Shown here: positions 15,038 to 23,439 of the stretch, one piece after another
How positions within the stretch are numbered: position 1 is the stretch's first letter
Layout: the number at the start of each line of letters is the position of its first letter
Assembly: GCF_012275575.1 (NCBI RefSeq)
Contig: NZ_NPIH01000223.1
Span: 1-36,889 of the forward strand
Direction of reading: 5' to 3'
Length of the DNA stretch: 36,889 nucleotides
Origin: Paraburkholderia sp. SG-MS1
GTDB lineage: Bacteria > Pseudomonadota > Gammaproteobacteria > Burkholderiales > Burkholderiaceae
The notes under the pieces: generated by a model
Databases searched by the model: none
What the model saw: only the letters and a program-made list of their open reading frames with translations
What the model was told of the DNA's origin: nothing
Program-made: the position numbers and the translations under genes

Positions 15038-17959
15038 ATGGAACACCACGCCCGCACGCAGAACGAACGGCTCGACATCAAAACCACCACCTGCTACATG
15101 TGCGCGTGCCGCTGCGGCATTCGCGTGCATCTGCGTGACGGCGAGGTGCGTTACATCGACGGCAATCCGGAGCATCCGCTGAATCAGGGGGTGATCTGCG
15201 CGAAGGGCGCCTCGGGCATCATGAAGCAGTATTCGCCCGCGCGACTGACCCAACCGTTGATGCGCAAGGCCGGGGCGGAGCGGGGCAGCGCACAGTTCGA
15301 GCCGGTGTCCTGGGAGGTCGCCTTCGACGTGCTCGAAAAGCGCCTCGCCGCGATCCGCTCGAGTGATCCGAAGAAGTTCGCGCTTTTCACTGGCCGTGAC
15401 CAGATGCAGGCGCTGACGGGCCTCTTCGCGAAGCAGTTCGGCACGCCCAACTACGCCGCGCATGGCGGCTTCTGCTCGGCCAACATGGCCGCGGGCATGA
15501 TCTACACGATAGGCGGCTCGTTCTGGGAATTCGGCGGGCCGGATCTGGACAGCGCGAAACTGTTCTTCATGATCGGCACGGCGGAAGACCATCACTCGAA
15601 TCCGCTGAAGATCGCGATCTCGAAGTTCAAGCGCGCGGGCGGCCGCTTCGTCGCGATCAATCCGATCCGCACGGGCTATGCGGCGATCGCCGACGAGTGG
15701 GTGCCCATCAAACCCGGCACCGATGGCGCGCTCTTCATGGCGTTCCTGCACGAACTGATCGCTGCTAACGCGTGGGATCACGAGTTCGTGCGCCGGTATA
15801 CGAACGCGGCGGAACTCGTCGATCTCGACGAGGCCAGCGAAAACTTCGGCCTGTTCGTGCGTGATCCGCAACGACCGGCCGGCAATCCGCTGTTTCCGCA
15901 GAATCATTTGTGGTGGGATGCGCAAGCCGGGCGCGCGGTGCCGCATCACGCTCCCGGTGTGACGCCCGCGCTCGACGGCCGCTATAAGCTTGACGACGGC
16001 ACGCCCGTCACGCCGTCGTTCGCGTTGCTGCGCGAGCGTGTGGCCGGCTGCACGCCCGAGTGGGCCGCCGGCATCACCGGCATCGCGGCGGACACGATTC
16101 GCCGGCTCGCCGGCGAAATGATCCAGACGAGCCGCGAGCATCGCATCACATTGCCGATCCGCTGGACCGATGCATGGGGCGAAACGCACGAAACGGTCAC
16201 AGGCAATCCGGTGGCCTTTCACGCGATGCGCGGGCTCGCCGCGCACTCCAACGGCTTCCAGTCGATCCGCGCGCTCGCGGTGCTGATGTCGCTGCTCGGC
16301 ACGATCGACAGTCCCGGCGGCTTTCGCCACAAGTCGCCGTTTCCGCGTGCGGTGCCGCCCTCGGCCAAACCGCCGAACAGTCCCGATGCCGTCAAGCCCA
16401 ACACGCCGCTTGCGAGCGGCCCGCTCGGCTGGCCCGCCGCGCCCGAGGACCTGTTCATCGACGAACACGGCGGCCCGGTGCGCATCGACAAGGCGTTCTC
16501 GTGGGAATATCCGCTCGCCGTGCATGGCGTGATGCACAGCGTGATCACCAATGCGTGGCGCGGCGATCCGTATCCGATCGACACACTGATGATTTTCATG
16601 GCCAACATGGCATGGAATTCTTCGATGAACACGATGAAAGTCCGCGAGATGCTCGCCGACAGGCACGCGAACGGCGAGTACAAGATTCCGTTTCTCGTGG
16701 TGTGCGACGCGTTCCAGTCGGAGATGACGGCGTTCGCCGATCTGATCCTGCCGGACACGACCTACCTCGAACGGCACGACGCGATGTCGATGCTCGACAG
16801 GCCCATCTCCGAATTCGACGGCCCGGTGGATTCGGTGCGTGTGCCGGTCGTGCCGCCCACGGGCGAGTGCAAGCCGTTCCAGGAAGTGCTGATCGAACTC
16901 GCGTCGCGGCTGAAGTTTCCCGCGTTCACCGCCGCCGACGGCGCGCGGCGCTTTCGCGACTATCCCGACTTCATCGTCAATCACACGACCGCGCCGGACT
17001 CCGGCGTCGGCTTTCTGATCGGCTGGCGCGGCAAGGATGGCGACAAGGCGCTGGTGGGCGAGCCGAATCCAACGCAATGGGAACAGTATGCGCAGAACAA
17101 TTGCGTATTCCATTACCGGCTGCCCGAGACGCTGCAGTACATGCGCAACTGCAACGGCCCGTATCTGGACTGGGCGGTCAGGAACGGTTTCCGCAAATTC
17201 AACGAGCCGATCCTGATCCAGCTTTACTCGGATGTGATGCAGAAGTTCAGGCTCGCCGCGCAAGGTCGTACGCGCGGCAGGCAGCCGCCGGATCATTTGC
17301 GCGCGCGAGTCGAAAAGTATTTCGATCCGCTGCCGTTCTGGTACGCGCCGCTCGAAAGCGCGGCCACCGATCTCACGCGCTTCCCGCTCGCTGCCGTGAC
17401 GCAGCGGCCGATGGCGATGTACCACTCGTGGGACTCGCAGAACGCATGGCTGCGGCAGATTCATGGGGAGAACTATCTGTACATGAATCCGCTGATGGCC
17501 GCCGAAAACGGCATCGAGGACGGTGGCTGGATTTACGCGGAATCGCAATGGGGCCGCGTGCGCTGCATGGCGCGCTTCAGCGAGACCGTCGAGCCCGGCA
17601 CCGTGTGGACGTGGAACGCGATCGGCAAAGCGGCGGGCGCATGGAATCTCGGCCCGGGCGCGAACGAAGCGCGGCGCGGCTTCCTGCTCAATCACCTGAT
17701 TACCGACGAACTGCCCGGTCGCGACGCAGCGGCCTCACGGCTATCGAACTCCGATCCGGTGACCGGCCAGGCCGCGTGGTACGACGTGCGCGTGCGGATT
17801 TATCCGGCTGAAGCCGATGCGCGGCACACGTTGCCGCAATTCGACGCGATGCCCGCGCTGCCGGGTTCGAACGGCGTAGTCTCGCGGGTCGTGCAAACCT
17901 ACTTCGCGGGACGAGGCGAGTTCGCGGCGCGGCTGCGCGGTGCGATCCGGCGGAAGTAG
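15038..17959 (+). CDS. soeA: Membrane-bound sulfite dehydrogenase, molybdopterin catalytic subunit
   Basis: A 973-residue DMSO-reductase-family molybdoenzyme. The N-terminal [4Fe-4S] ligands are Cys19, Cys22, Cys26 and Cys54 ('CYMCACRCG', 'GVICAKG'). Cys146 in 'HGGFCSANMAAG' is in the position of the molybdenum ligand. A C-terminal pterin-binding domain begins near 790 ('MAMYHSWDSQNAWLRQIHG'). There is no twin-arginine signal, so the enzyme faces the cytoplasm, as SoeA does and unlike polysulfide or DMSO reductases. SoeABC oxidises sulfite to sulfate and passes electrons to the quinone pool. The following Fe-S and membrane-anchor genes complete it, and SuyAB upstream would supply its sulfite. 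Alternatives are other cytoplasmic complex-iron-sulfur molybdoenzymes. Confidence 0.78.
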   Translation: MEHHARTQNERLDIKTTTCYMCACRCGIRVHLRDGEVRYIDGNPEHPLNQGVICAKGASGIMKQYSPARLTQPLMRKAGAERGSAQFEPVSWEVAFDVLEKRLAAIRSSDPKKFALFTGRDQMQALTGLFAKQFGTPNYAAHGGFCSANMAAGMIYTIGGSFWEFGGPDLDSAKLFFMIGTAEDHHSNPLKIAISKFKRAGGRFVAINPIRTGYAAIADEWVPIKPGTDGALFMAFLHELIAANAWDHEFVRRYTNAAELVDLDEASENFGLFVRDPQRPAGNPLFPQNHLWWDAQAGRAVPHHAPGVTPALDGRYKLDDGTPVTPSFALLRERVAGCTPEWAAGITGIAADTIRRLAGEMIQTSREHRITLPIRWTDAWGETHETVTGNPVAFHAMRGLAAHSNGFQSIRALAVLMSLLGTIDSPGGFRHKSPFPRAVPPSAKPPNSPDAVKPNTPLASGPLGWPAAPEDLFIDEHGGPVRIDKAFSWEYPLAVHGVMHSVITNAWRGDPYPIDTLMIFMANMAWNSSMNTMKVREMLADRHANGEYKIPFLVVCDAFQSEMTAFADLILPDTTYLERHDAMSMLDRPISEFDGPVDSVRVPVVPPTGECKPFQEVLIELASRLKFPAFTAADGARRFRDYPDFIVNHTTAPDSGVGFLIGWRGKDGDKALVGEPNPTQWEQYAQNNCVFHYRLPETLQYMRNCNGPYLDWAVRNGFRKFNEPILIQLYSDVMQKFRLAAQGRTRGRQPPDHLRARVEKYFDPLPFWYAPLESAATDLTRFPLAAVTQRPMAMYHSWDSQNAWLRQIHGENYLYMNPLMAAENGIEDGGWIYAESQWGRVRCMARFSETVEPGTVWTWNAIGKAAGAWNLGPGANEARRGFLLNHLITDELPGRDAAASRLSNSDPVTGQAAWYDVRVRIYPAEADARHTLPQFDAMPALPGSNGVVSRVVQTYFAGRGEFAARLRGAIRRK

Positions 17960-18045
17960 CGGCCCAGGTAACGCTGCACCACCGTCAGCGACAGAAACAA
18001 CGTGGGCGCCAGCATCGTCTCGCTGGCAGCGGCAAGGAGCTTTAG

Positions 18046-18804
18046 ATGACCCAGATGGCGTTGGTGATCGATCTGAACGTGTGCGTGGGATGCCAGGCCT
18101 GCGTGACGAGCTGCAAGGAGTGGAACACGTCGGGCGAATCGGGCAGTCTCGCCGATCTTAAGCCGTACGACGCGGACCCGTCCGGCACCTTCTTCAACCG
18201 CGTGCATAGTTTCGAAGCCGGCAGTTTCCCGGATGCGGAGACGATCCATTTTCCGAAATCGTGTCTGCACTGCGAGGACCCGCCGTGCGTGCCGGTCTGT
18301 CCGACCGGGGCGAGCTACAAGCGCAAGGAGGACGGTCTGGTGCTGGTCGATTTCGACCGCTGCATCGGTTGTAAGTATTGCGCGTGGGCGTGCCCTTACG
18401 GCGCGCGCGAACTCGACGAAGCGCGCAAGGAGATGACCAAGTGCACGTTGTGCGTGGATCGCATTCACGATGAACATCTGTCCGAACGGGACCGGCAGCC
18501 GGCGTGTGTGCTCGCGTGCCCGACGTCGGCGCGGCTCTTTGGCGACATTCACGATCCGCAGTCGGTGGTGTCGAAAGCGATCGAGGAGCGTGGCGGCTAT
18601 CAGCTGATGCCCGAGTGGAACACCCGGCCCGCGAATCATTATCTGCCGCGCGCGCCCACCGCGGCGTCGGGCTGCGGCAGCGACGCGTGCTCGTGCAAAG
18701 CGGCCGGCTCGTCCGCCACCGACACGGCGCTCGCGCCCGCTTCGCTCGACACGCAACTGGCGCGCGGCGAAGTGCATCTCGCGTCGATGGCGACGCGCAT
18801 CTAA
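18046..18804 (+). CDS. soeB: Membrane-bound sulfite dehydrogenase, four-cluster iron-sulfur subunit
   Basis: A 252-residue ferredoxin-like electron-transfer subunit with four cysteine groups: Cys13/16/19/23, 'KSCLHCEDPPCVPVC' (73-85), 'CIGCKYCAWAC' (106-116) and 'CTLC' plus 'CVLAC' (133-158), expected to hold four cubane clusters as in DmsB and SoeB. It would carry electrons from SoeA to SoeC. The C-terminal 50 residues are an Ala/Ser-rich extension with an extra group, Cys210, Cys215 and Cys217, that does not belong to the standard clusters. It lies 86 bases after soeA; the ATG directly follows an in-frame TAG. Confidence 0.82.
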   Translation: MTQMALVIDLNVCVGCQACVTSCKEWNTSGESGSLADLKPYDADPSGTFFNRVHSFEAGSFPDAETIHFPKSCLHCEDPPCVPVCPTGASYKRKEDGLVLVDFDRCIGCKYCAWACPYGARELDEARKEMTKCTLCVDRIHDEHLSERDRQPACVLACPTSARLFGDIHDPQSVVSKAIEERGGYQLMPEWNTRPANHYLPRAPTAASGCGSDACSCKAAGSSATDTALAPASLDTQLARGEVHLASMATRI

Positions 18805-18839
18805 ACGCGCATCTAACGGAACCCACACAGGACCTCACG

Positions 18840-19790
18840 ATGAATCCTGCATTCTCCGTAGTTTTCCTCACTACTCTAAGCGGCGCGGCCCAAGGCTTGC
18901 TGATCGCGCTCGTCGGCGTGGAGAGCGCGGCGCAACTGGGTTTCGTCGCGCCTCCCACGGCTGCGTTCTATCTCGTCGGCGCGGCGGTGTCGGTGATGTT
19001 GGGCGGGCTCGGGCTGATCGCGTCGTTCTTCCATCTCGGTCATCCCGAGCGCGCATGGCGGGCGATCGCGATGTGGCGAACTTCGTGGCTCTCGCGTGAA
19101 TGTCTGTGCCTGCCCGCGTTTCTCGCCTGCGCGTTTTTCTACGGCGTCGCGCACTGGTTCGCCTCGCCGTGGTCGCTCGTGCTGGGCTGGCTCGGCGTGC
19201 TGGCGAGCGCGACCCTGTTCGTCTGCACCGCGATGATCTACGCGTGCCTGCGCTTCCTGCAGGAATGGGCGACGCCGCTCACGCTGGTCAACTTTGTGCT
19301 GCTCGGCTGCGCGTCGGGCTTCACGCTGGCGACGGCGCTGAGCGCGTGGTGCGCGCCCGCGTTGACAGCGGGGCTCGCCGTCTGCGCGTGCGTGCTGACG
19401 CTCGCGGGCTGCGCGAGCCGCTCGGCGTCGCTGGTGCGCAATGCGCGTTTGCGGCCGAAATCGACGGTGCAGAGCGCGACCGGTATCCGCAGTCCGAAGC
19501 TCGTGCAGGTGTCGCGCGGCTTCACGGCCGGCGCCTTCAATCTGCGCGAGTTCTTTCACGGCAAGTCGGCGGGGACGCTGCGCGGCATCAAGTGGGGCTT
19601 TCTCGTCACGGCGTTCCTCGTGCCGGTCGTGTTGATGGCGCTCGGCGCGCGGCTGGATTCGATCGGCGTGTCGCTCGGGTTGCTGGCCGCGGCCTGTCTC
19701 GTGCAGTACGCGGGCCTCGTCGCGGAACGCTGGTTTTTCTTCGCCGAAGCGAAGCATCCGCAAAATCTCTACTACGCGAGAGTCGGCTGA
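18840..19790 (+). CDS. soeC: Membrane-bound sulfite dehydrogenase, DmsC-type membrane anchor
   Basis: A 316-residue integral membrane subunit of the DmsC family with about eight hydrophobic helices, starting 'MNPAFSVVFLTTLSGAAQGLL'. 'LIASFFHLGHPERAWRAIAMWRTSWLSRE' is the conserved loop of DMSO reductase anchors, and the C-terminal 'GLVAERWFFFAEAKHPQNLYY' is typical. It anchors SoeAB to the inner face of the cytoplasmic membrane and reduces quinone. It starts 35 bases after soeB and is the last gene of the rightward cluster, converging with nrdJ. Confidence 0.82.
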   Translation: MNPAFSVVFLTTLSGAAQGLLIALVGVESAAQLGFVAPPTAAFYLVGAAVSVMLGGLGLIASFFHLGHPERAWRAIAMWRTSWLSRECLCLPAFLACAFFYGVAHWFASPWSLVLGWLGVLASATLFVCTAMIYACLRFLQEWATPLTLVNFVLLGCASGFTLATALSAWCAPALTAGLAVCACVLTLAGCASRSASLVRNARLRPKSTVQSATGIRSPKLVQVSRGFTAGAFNLREFFHGKSAGTLRGIKWGFLVTAFLVPVVLMALGARLDSIGVSLGLLAAACLVQYAGLVAERWFFFAEAKHPQNLYYARVG

Positions 19791-19863
19791 CAGGCGCGTC
19801 GCAGTATCGCGCGGTTGCGAAGCGGGCGGGTCGAGCAGGGTGCTCTATTGCGTGCCGAGTGGA

Positions 19864-19906
19864 TGGACGGTTGAGCGCGCCGGCCGGCGCGCTCAATCAA
19901 CGTCCA
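19864..19906. terminator. Large palindrome between convergent soeC and nrdJ
   Basis: Positions 19871-19896 are a perfect 26-base palindrome (arms begin TTGAGCGCGCC). It is bracketed by TGGACG at 19864-19869 and CGTCCA at 19901-19906, which also pair, giving a long bulged hairpin readable on both strands. The site suits a bidirectional terminator although no T-run follows on either strand. Confidence 0.6.
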
Positions 19907-19911
19907 CCGCT

Positions 19912-22488
19912 TTACCCGCATGCGCCAACTTCACCACACGCCGTACAGAAATCACAGCCGTCCTTGCGAATCACCGCGTTCGCACCGCACGACCCGCACT
20001 TGCGCCCGAGCATCGTGTGCAGTCCCTGCGCGCCGCCGGGCTGCGCCAACACGTCGGCATCGGCACTGGCGTCAGCGGGCGGCGGGCGCAGCCCGAAGTC
20101 CGCCGACAACGCCGTCTCCGCTTTCATCTGCCCGCGTGGCAGACGCGCCAGCATGCGCGACGGCACCTGATTGCCCTCGGCATCGAGAAAGCCGCGCCGA
20201 TGCAGAATCTGCTGGATCGCAAACGCGAGTGCCGCCACCTCCGAATCGTGCCAGCGCGGCGCGCGATGCCCGTCGAGCCGTTGCACGTCGCCGAGCCGGA
20301 CCTGTCCGCGATCCCACGAGACCTTGCGCATATCCTGGAGGTTGCGCGCGACGAACCCGCCGCGCGCGGCGAGCGACAGCGAGCGCATCGTCGCCGTGAT
20401 CCATTGCTGCGATTCGTCGCGCTGGCCGGTGGGAATGAAGAATTCGATCGGCCGCTCGATCGTCACGTCCTCACCGCCCAGACGCCCGGTCACCTCGATG
20501 AACGACGCCGCCACGTAGAGCGACTTCTTGCCGGCCTGGGTCAGATACTCGACCTTCTCGATGATCGCCGGCAACTCGCCTTTGGGCCGATGATCGATCG
20601 CGATTCGCAACGGATCGAGATCGTTCTCGGCGAGCGTGTCGTCCGCTTGCGGCGGGCTCACGCTCAGCACCGCGCCGAGCGTCTCGTTCGGGCGATAGGT
20701 GGCGAGGCCCTTGAGGCCGTTTTTCCACGCGTCGAAGTAGAGGCTTTCGAACGCTTCGAACGGATAGTCGGCGGGCACGTTGACCGTCTTCGAGATCGAC
20801 GTGTCCACGTAAGGCTGCACGGCCGCCATCATGTCGAGGTGGTCGCGCGCCGACATCTGCAGCGCGCTGACGAAATACTCCGGCAGGTTCTTCACGTCGC
20901 CGCCGAGTTCGCGATAGAGCCGGTACGCGTAGTCCTCGACGTCGAACGATTCGCGCCCGCCATCGGCCATCACCTTCATGCGCGTGTAGGTCCATGAGAA
21001 GGCAGGCTCGATGCCATTCGACGCGTTGTCCGCGAACGCGAGGCTCACGGTGCCGGTCGGCGCGATCGACAGCAGATGGCTGTTGCGGATGCCGTCGCGG
21101 CGGATCGCCTGCTTGATATCGTCGGGCAGGCGCGACGCAAAGGTGCCAGCTTCCAGGTAGCGCCCGGCGTCGAATAGTGGAAACGCGCCGCGCTCCTTCG
21201 CCAGCTCCACCGACGCGCGATACGCCTCGTCGCGCATCAGCTGCGCGATGCGCACCGCGAAGAAGCGGCCTTCCTGCGAGTCGTAGCGCAAGCCGAGCAT
21301 CACGAGCGTGTCGCCGAGACCGGTGAAGCCCACGCCGATGCGCCGCTTCGCGCGCGACTCGTCATATTGCTGCGGCAGCGGCCACAGCGTGACGTCGAGC
21401 ACGTTGTCGAGAAAACGCACCTGCGTGCGAGTGCGCCGCGCGAGGCCGTCCCAGTCGAACGAAGGCTTGCTGCCTTTCATCTGCGCGAACGGGTCGATCA
21501 CGAAGCGCGTCAGGTTCAACGGCCCGAGATTGCAGCAGCCGTACGCCGGCAACGGTTGTTCGCCGCACGGGTTGGTCGCGCGGATGGTTTCGACGGCGCG
21601 CAGATTGTTGTCCTCGTTCATCCGCGAGATGAACACGATGCCGGGCTCCGCGACGTCGTACGTGGAGCGCATGATGCGATCCCAGATCTCGCGGGCGGGG
21701 CGTTCGCTGTAGACCCACTGGCCGTCTTCGCGTTGCCGAACGTCGCCGGCCGAGCGCAGCGCCGGCGACGGTTCGGCCCGATGCACAAGTTGCCAGGGCT
21801 GATCTTCTTCGACGGCGCGCATGAATTCATCGGTGACGCCGACCGACACGTTGAAGTTGTTCCAACGGCCCTTCGAATGCTTGGCCTCGATGAATTCAAG
21901 CAGATCGGGGTGGCTGCAATCGAGCACGGCCATTTGCGCGCCGCGCCGCGAGCCGGCGCTTTCGACCGTGCGGCACGACGCGTCGAACACGTCCATATAA
22001 CTGCACGGTCCCGACGCCGATGAACTCGTGGTGTGAACGCGCGCGCCCTTGGGCCGGATCGCGGAGAAGTTGTAGCCGACGCCGCCGCCGCGGCGCATGG
22101 TTTCGGCTGCTTGCAGCAGTGCGACGTAGATGCCGGGCAGGCCCTGCTCGTCGACGCCCTGGATCGCGTCGCCAACCGGCTGCACGAAGCAGTTGATCAG
22201 CGTGGCGGCGATGCCGGTGCCCGCCGCGCTCATGATGCGGCCGGCGCCGAGCGCGCCGTGCCGCAGATTGTCGACGAACAGCGCCTCGACCGATTCGCGC
22301 AGCGCCGGCGGCTCGGCCTCGGCGACGCCGTGGGCGACGCGTTTGAACACGTCGTCGGCCGATTGTTCATCGCCTTTCGCGTATTTTTCGAGCAGAACGT
22401 CGACGGAAAATTGTTGCGGAGCGACGAGGGGAACGGGGGGAGCGGGGAGCGCGAGTGCCGCGCGGGTGTCCGGCGTGTCTTCTGCCAT
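19912..22488 (-). CDS. nrdJ: Adenosylcobalamin-dependent (class II) ribonucleotide reductase
   Basis: An 858-residue cytoplasmic enzyme reducing ribonucleotides to deoxyribonucleotides with coenzyme B12, so working with or without oxygen. Landmarks: 'CFVQPVGDAIQG', 'MRRGGGVGYNFSAIRPKGA', the catalytic loop 'NPCGEQPLPAYGCCNLGPLNL', 'GVGFTGLGDTLVMLGLRYDS' and 'SIAPTGTVSLAFADNASNGIEP'. The C-terminus carries a zinc-ribbon-like tail with 'CGSCG' and 'CDFCTACG', usual for long NrdJ proteins. It converges with soeC and has no operon partner. No B12 riboswitch was seen in the 298 bases upstream. The start at 22488 gives a short Pro/Ala-rich lead. Confidence 0.95.
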   Translation of the reverse strand: MAEDTPDTRAALALPAPPVPLVAPQQFSVDVLLEKYAKGDEQSADDVFKRVAHGVAEAEPPALRESVEALFVDNLRHGALGAGRIMSAAGTGIAATLINCFVQPVGDAIQGVDEQGLPGIYVALLQAAETMRRGGGVGYNFSAIRPKGARVHTTSSSASGPCSYMDVFDASCRTVESAGSRRGAQMAVLDCSHPDLLEFIEAKHSKGRWNNFNVSVGVTDEFMRAVEEDQPWQLVHRAEPSPALRSAGDVRQREDGQWVYSERPAREIWDRIMRSTYDVAEPGIVFISRMNEDNNLRAVETIRATNPCGEQPLPAYGCCNLGPLNLTRFVIDPFAQMKGSKPSFDWDGLARRTRTQVRFLDNVLDVTLWPLPQQYDESRAKRRIGVGFTGLGDTLVMLGLRYDSQEGRFFAVRIAQLMRDEAYRASVELAKERGAFPLFDAGRYLEAGTFASRLPDDIKQAIRRDGIRNSHLLSIAPTGTVSLAFADNASNGIEPAFSWTYTRMKVMADGGRESFDVEDYAYRLYRELGGDVKNLPEYFVSALQMSARDHLDMMAAVQPYVDTSISKTVNVPADYPFEAFESLYFDAWKNGLKGLATYRPNETLGAVLSVSPPQADDTLAENDLDPLRIAIDHRPKGELPAIIEKVEYLTQAGKKSLYVAASFIEVTGRLGGEDVTIERPIEFFIPTGQRDESQQWITATMRSLSLAARGGFVARNLQDMRKVSWDRGQVRLGDVQRLDGHRAPRWHDSEVAALAFAIQQILHRRGFLDAEGNQVPSRMLARLPRGQMKAETALSADFGLRPPPADASADADVLAQPGGAQGLHTMLGRKCGSCGANAVIRKDGCDFCTACGEVGACG

Positions 22489-22786
22489 GGTAGGCCCTCA
22501 AACGGCGCCGCAGCAGGCGCGGCGCGGTGGGTGGATATGCGGGTCACTTTACCGTCGCGGAGAAAGCCGGCGGCTGACTTGTCGCAATGAGGTCCACCTT
22601 AGCGCACGTGGCGAAGGGCCGCAATCGGAGGTGTTCGGCGCGCGGCGTGAGGGAAGGGCGCCCGTGCATCATGGCGCGCGAGCGACGGCTTGCCCGGCGT
22701 ATCGGCGCGATGCGCGCGCGGCCGGCAAAGAACCAGGCAGGAAGAGTGACGGCAGGGTGACAGCGCAGCAGCGGCGGCTCGAAGCG

Positions 22787-23074
22787 TCAGGCTTCCGCCA
22801 GCGCGCAGAGGATTTCGGCACAGATCATCGCGGAAGCATTCGACGGCGCCGGCCGTTCGGCGGGCTTGAACACCGCGTCGCCGCGGCGGATCTTGCGGCG
22901 CGATACCGCGCAGGTGCCGGAGGTATGCGCCGACCTGCGCCGCCAGCGTTGCTCGCCGTAATGACATCGCCCCGGTTCTACCCAGCGGATCACCAGCGTA
23001 GTGTCGGAGCGCTCCAGAATTTCGATGCGTACGCCATTGGTACCGTCAAGGGGGATGGACTCTAAGGTCATCAT
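22787..23074 (-). CDS. DUF3331-like small Burkholderia protein
   Basis: A protein of about 95 residues, function unknown. The core 'RIEILERSDTTLVIRWVEPGRCHYGEQRWRRRSAH' read in parts, followed by 'CAVSRRKIRRGDAVFKPA' and a terminal 'NASAMICAEIL', is the pattern I know from DUF3331 proteins of Burkholderia and relatives. Three ATG codons stand in a row (23077, 23074, 23071); GGAG upstream is 3, 6 and 9 bases away respectively, so the second or third is more likely used. Conserved Cys and basic residues could suggest nucleic-acid or metal binding, but nothing is established. Confidence 0.75.
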   Translation of the reverse strand: MMTLESIPLDGTNGVRIEILERSDTTLVIRWVEPGRCHYGEQRWRRRSAHTSGTCAVSRRKIRRGDAVFKPAERPAPSNASAMICAEILCALAEA

Positions 23075-23439
23075 CATCGGCTCCGTAGTGTGGTGTGCCG
23101 AATGTAGTCCCGCGCGCGCCGGATAGCCATTGTGCCGCGGTTGAAACACTGTTCTCCAAATAGCAACAATGCCGCTTGACATTTACGATCGCCCGAAATG
23201 ACGGACGTTACGCGCCGTTATTATGTGAATTTTTAATAGTGCGAGTTTTTGCAACGGAGTGTTGACTGGAGCGCGACGGAAGTGCTGCCTGCAGAAGGCG
23301 CCGCCGCTCCTTTAAGATAGGCCTCTCGAAGAGCCGCCGACCCGCCGACCCGCCGACCCGCCGACCGTATGCTGGCAGTGTAGCGGGTTTGGTTTTTTCC
23401 GGTCGGCTCGCGCGCACATCTCAAAAGAGAAGAACCCCG
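23075..23439. other. Intergenic region with an 8-bp tandem repeat and AT-rich patch
   Basis: A 365-base gap between divergent genes. At 23337-23367 the unit CCGACCCG is repeated 3.9 times. At about 23218-23256 there is a patch unusually rich in A and T for this GC-rich sequence (for example TTATTATGTGAATTTTTAATAG). TTGACA occurs at 23176-23181 on the + strand but no suitable -10 follows at normal spacing. No gene seen. Confidence 0.6.

Noticed and set aside
13904..17695. A 1263-codon open frame on the minus strand opposite comC and soeA
   Set aside because: It is antisense to two well-recognised genes and its translation is rich in Arg, His and Ala without domain motifs, the usual effect of high GC at third positions.
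15038..19790. DMSO or polysulfide reductase
   Set aside because: The catalytic subunit lacks a Tat signal and follows a sulfite-producing lyase, which fits SoeABC better.
22489..22786. A cobalamin riboswitch upstream of nrdJ
   Set aside because: No B12-box-like sequence was found on the transcribed strand; the enzyme uses B12 but need not be controlled by it.
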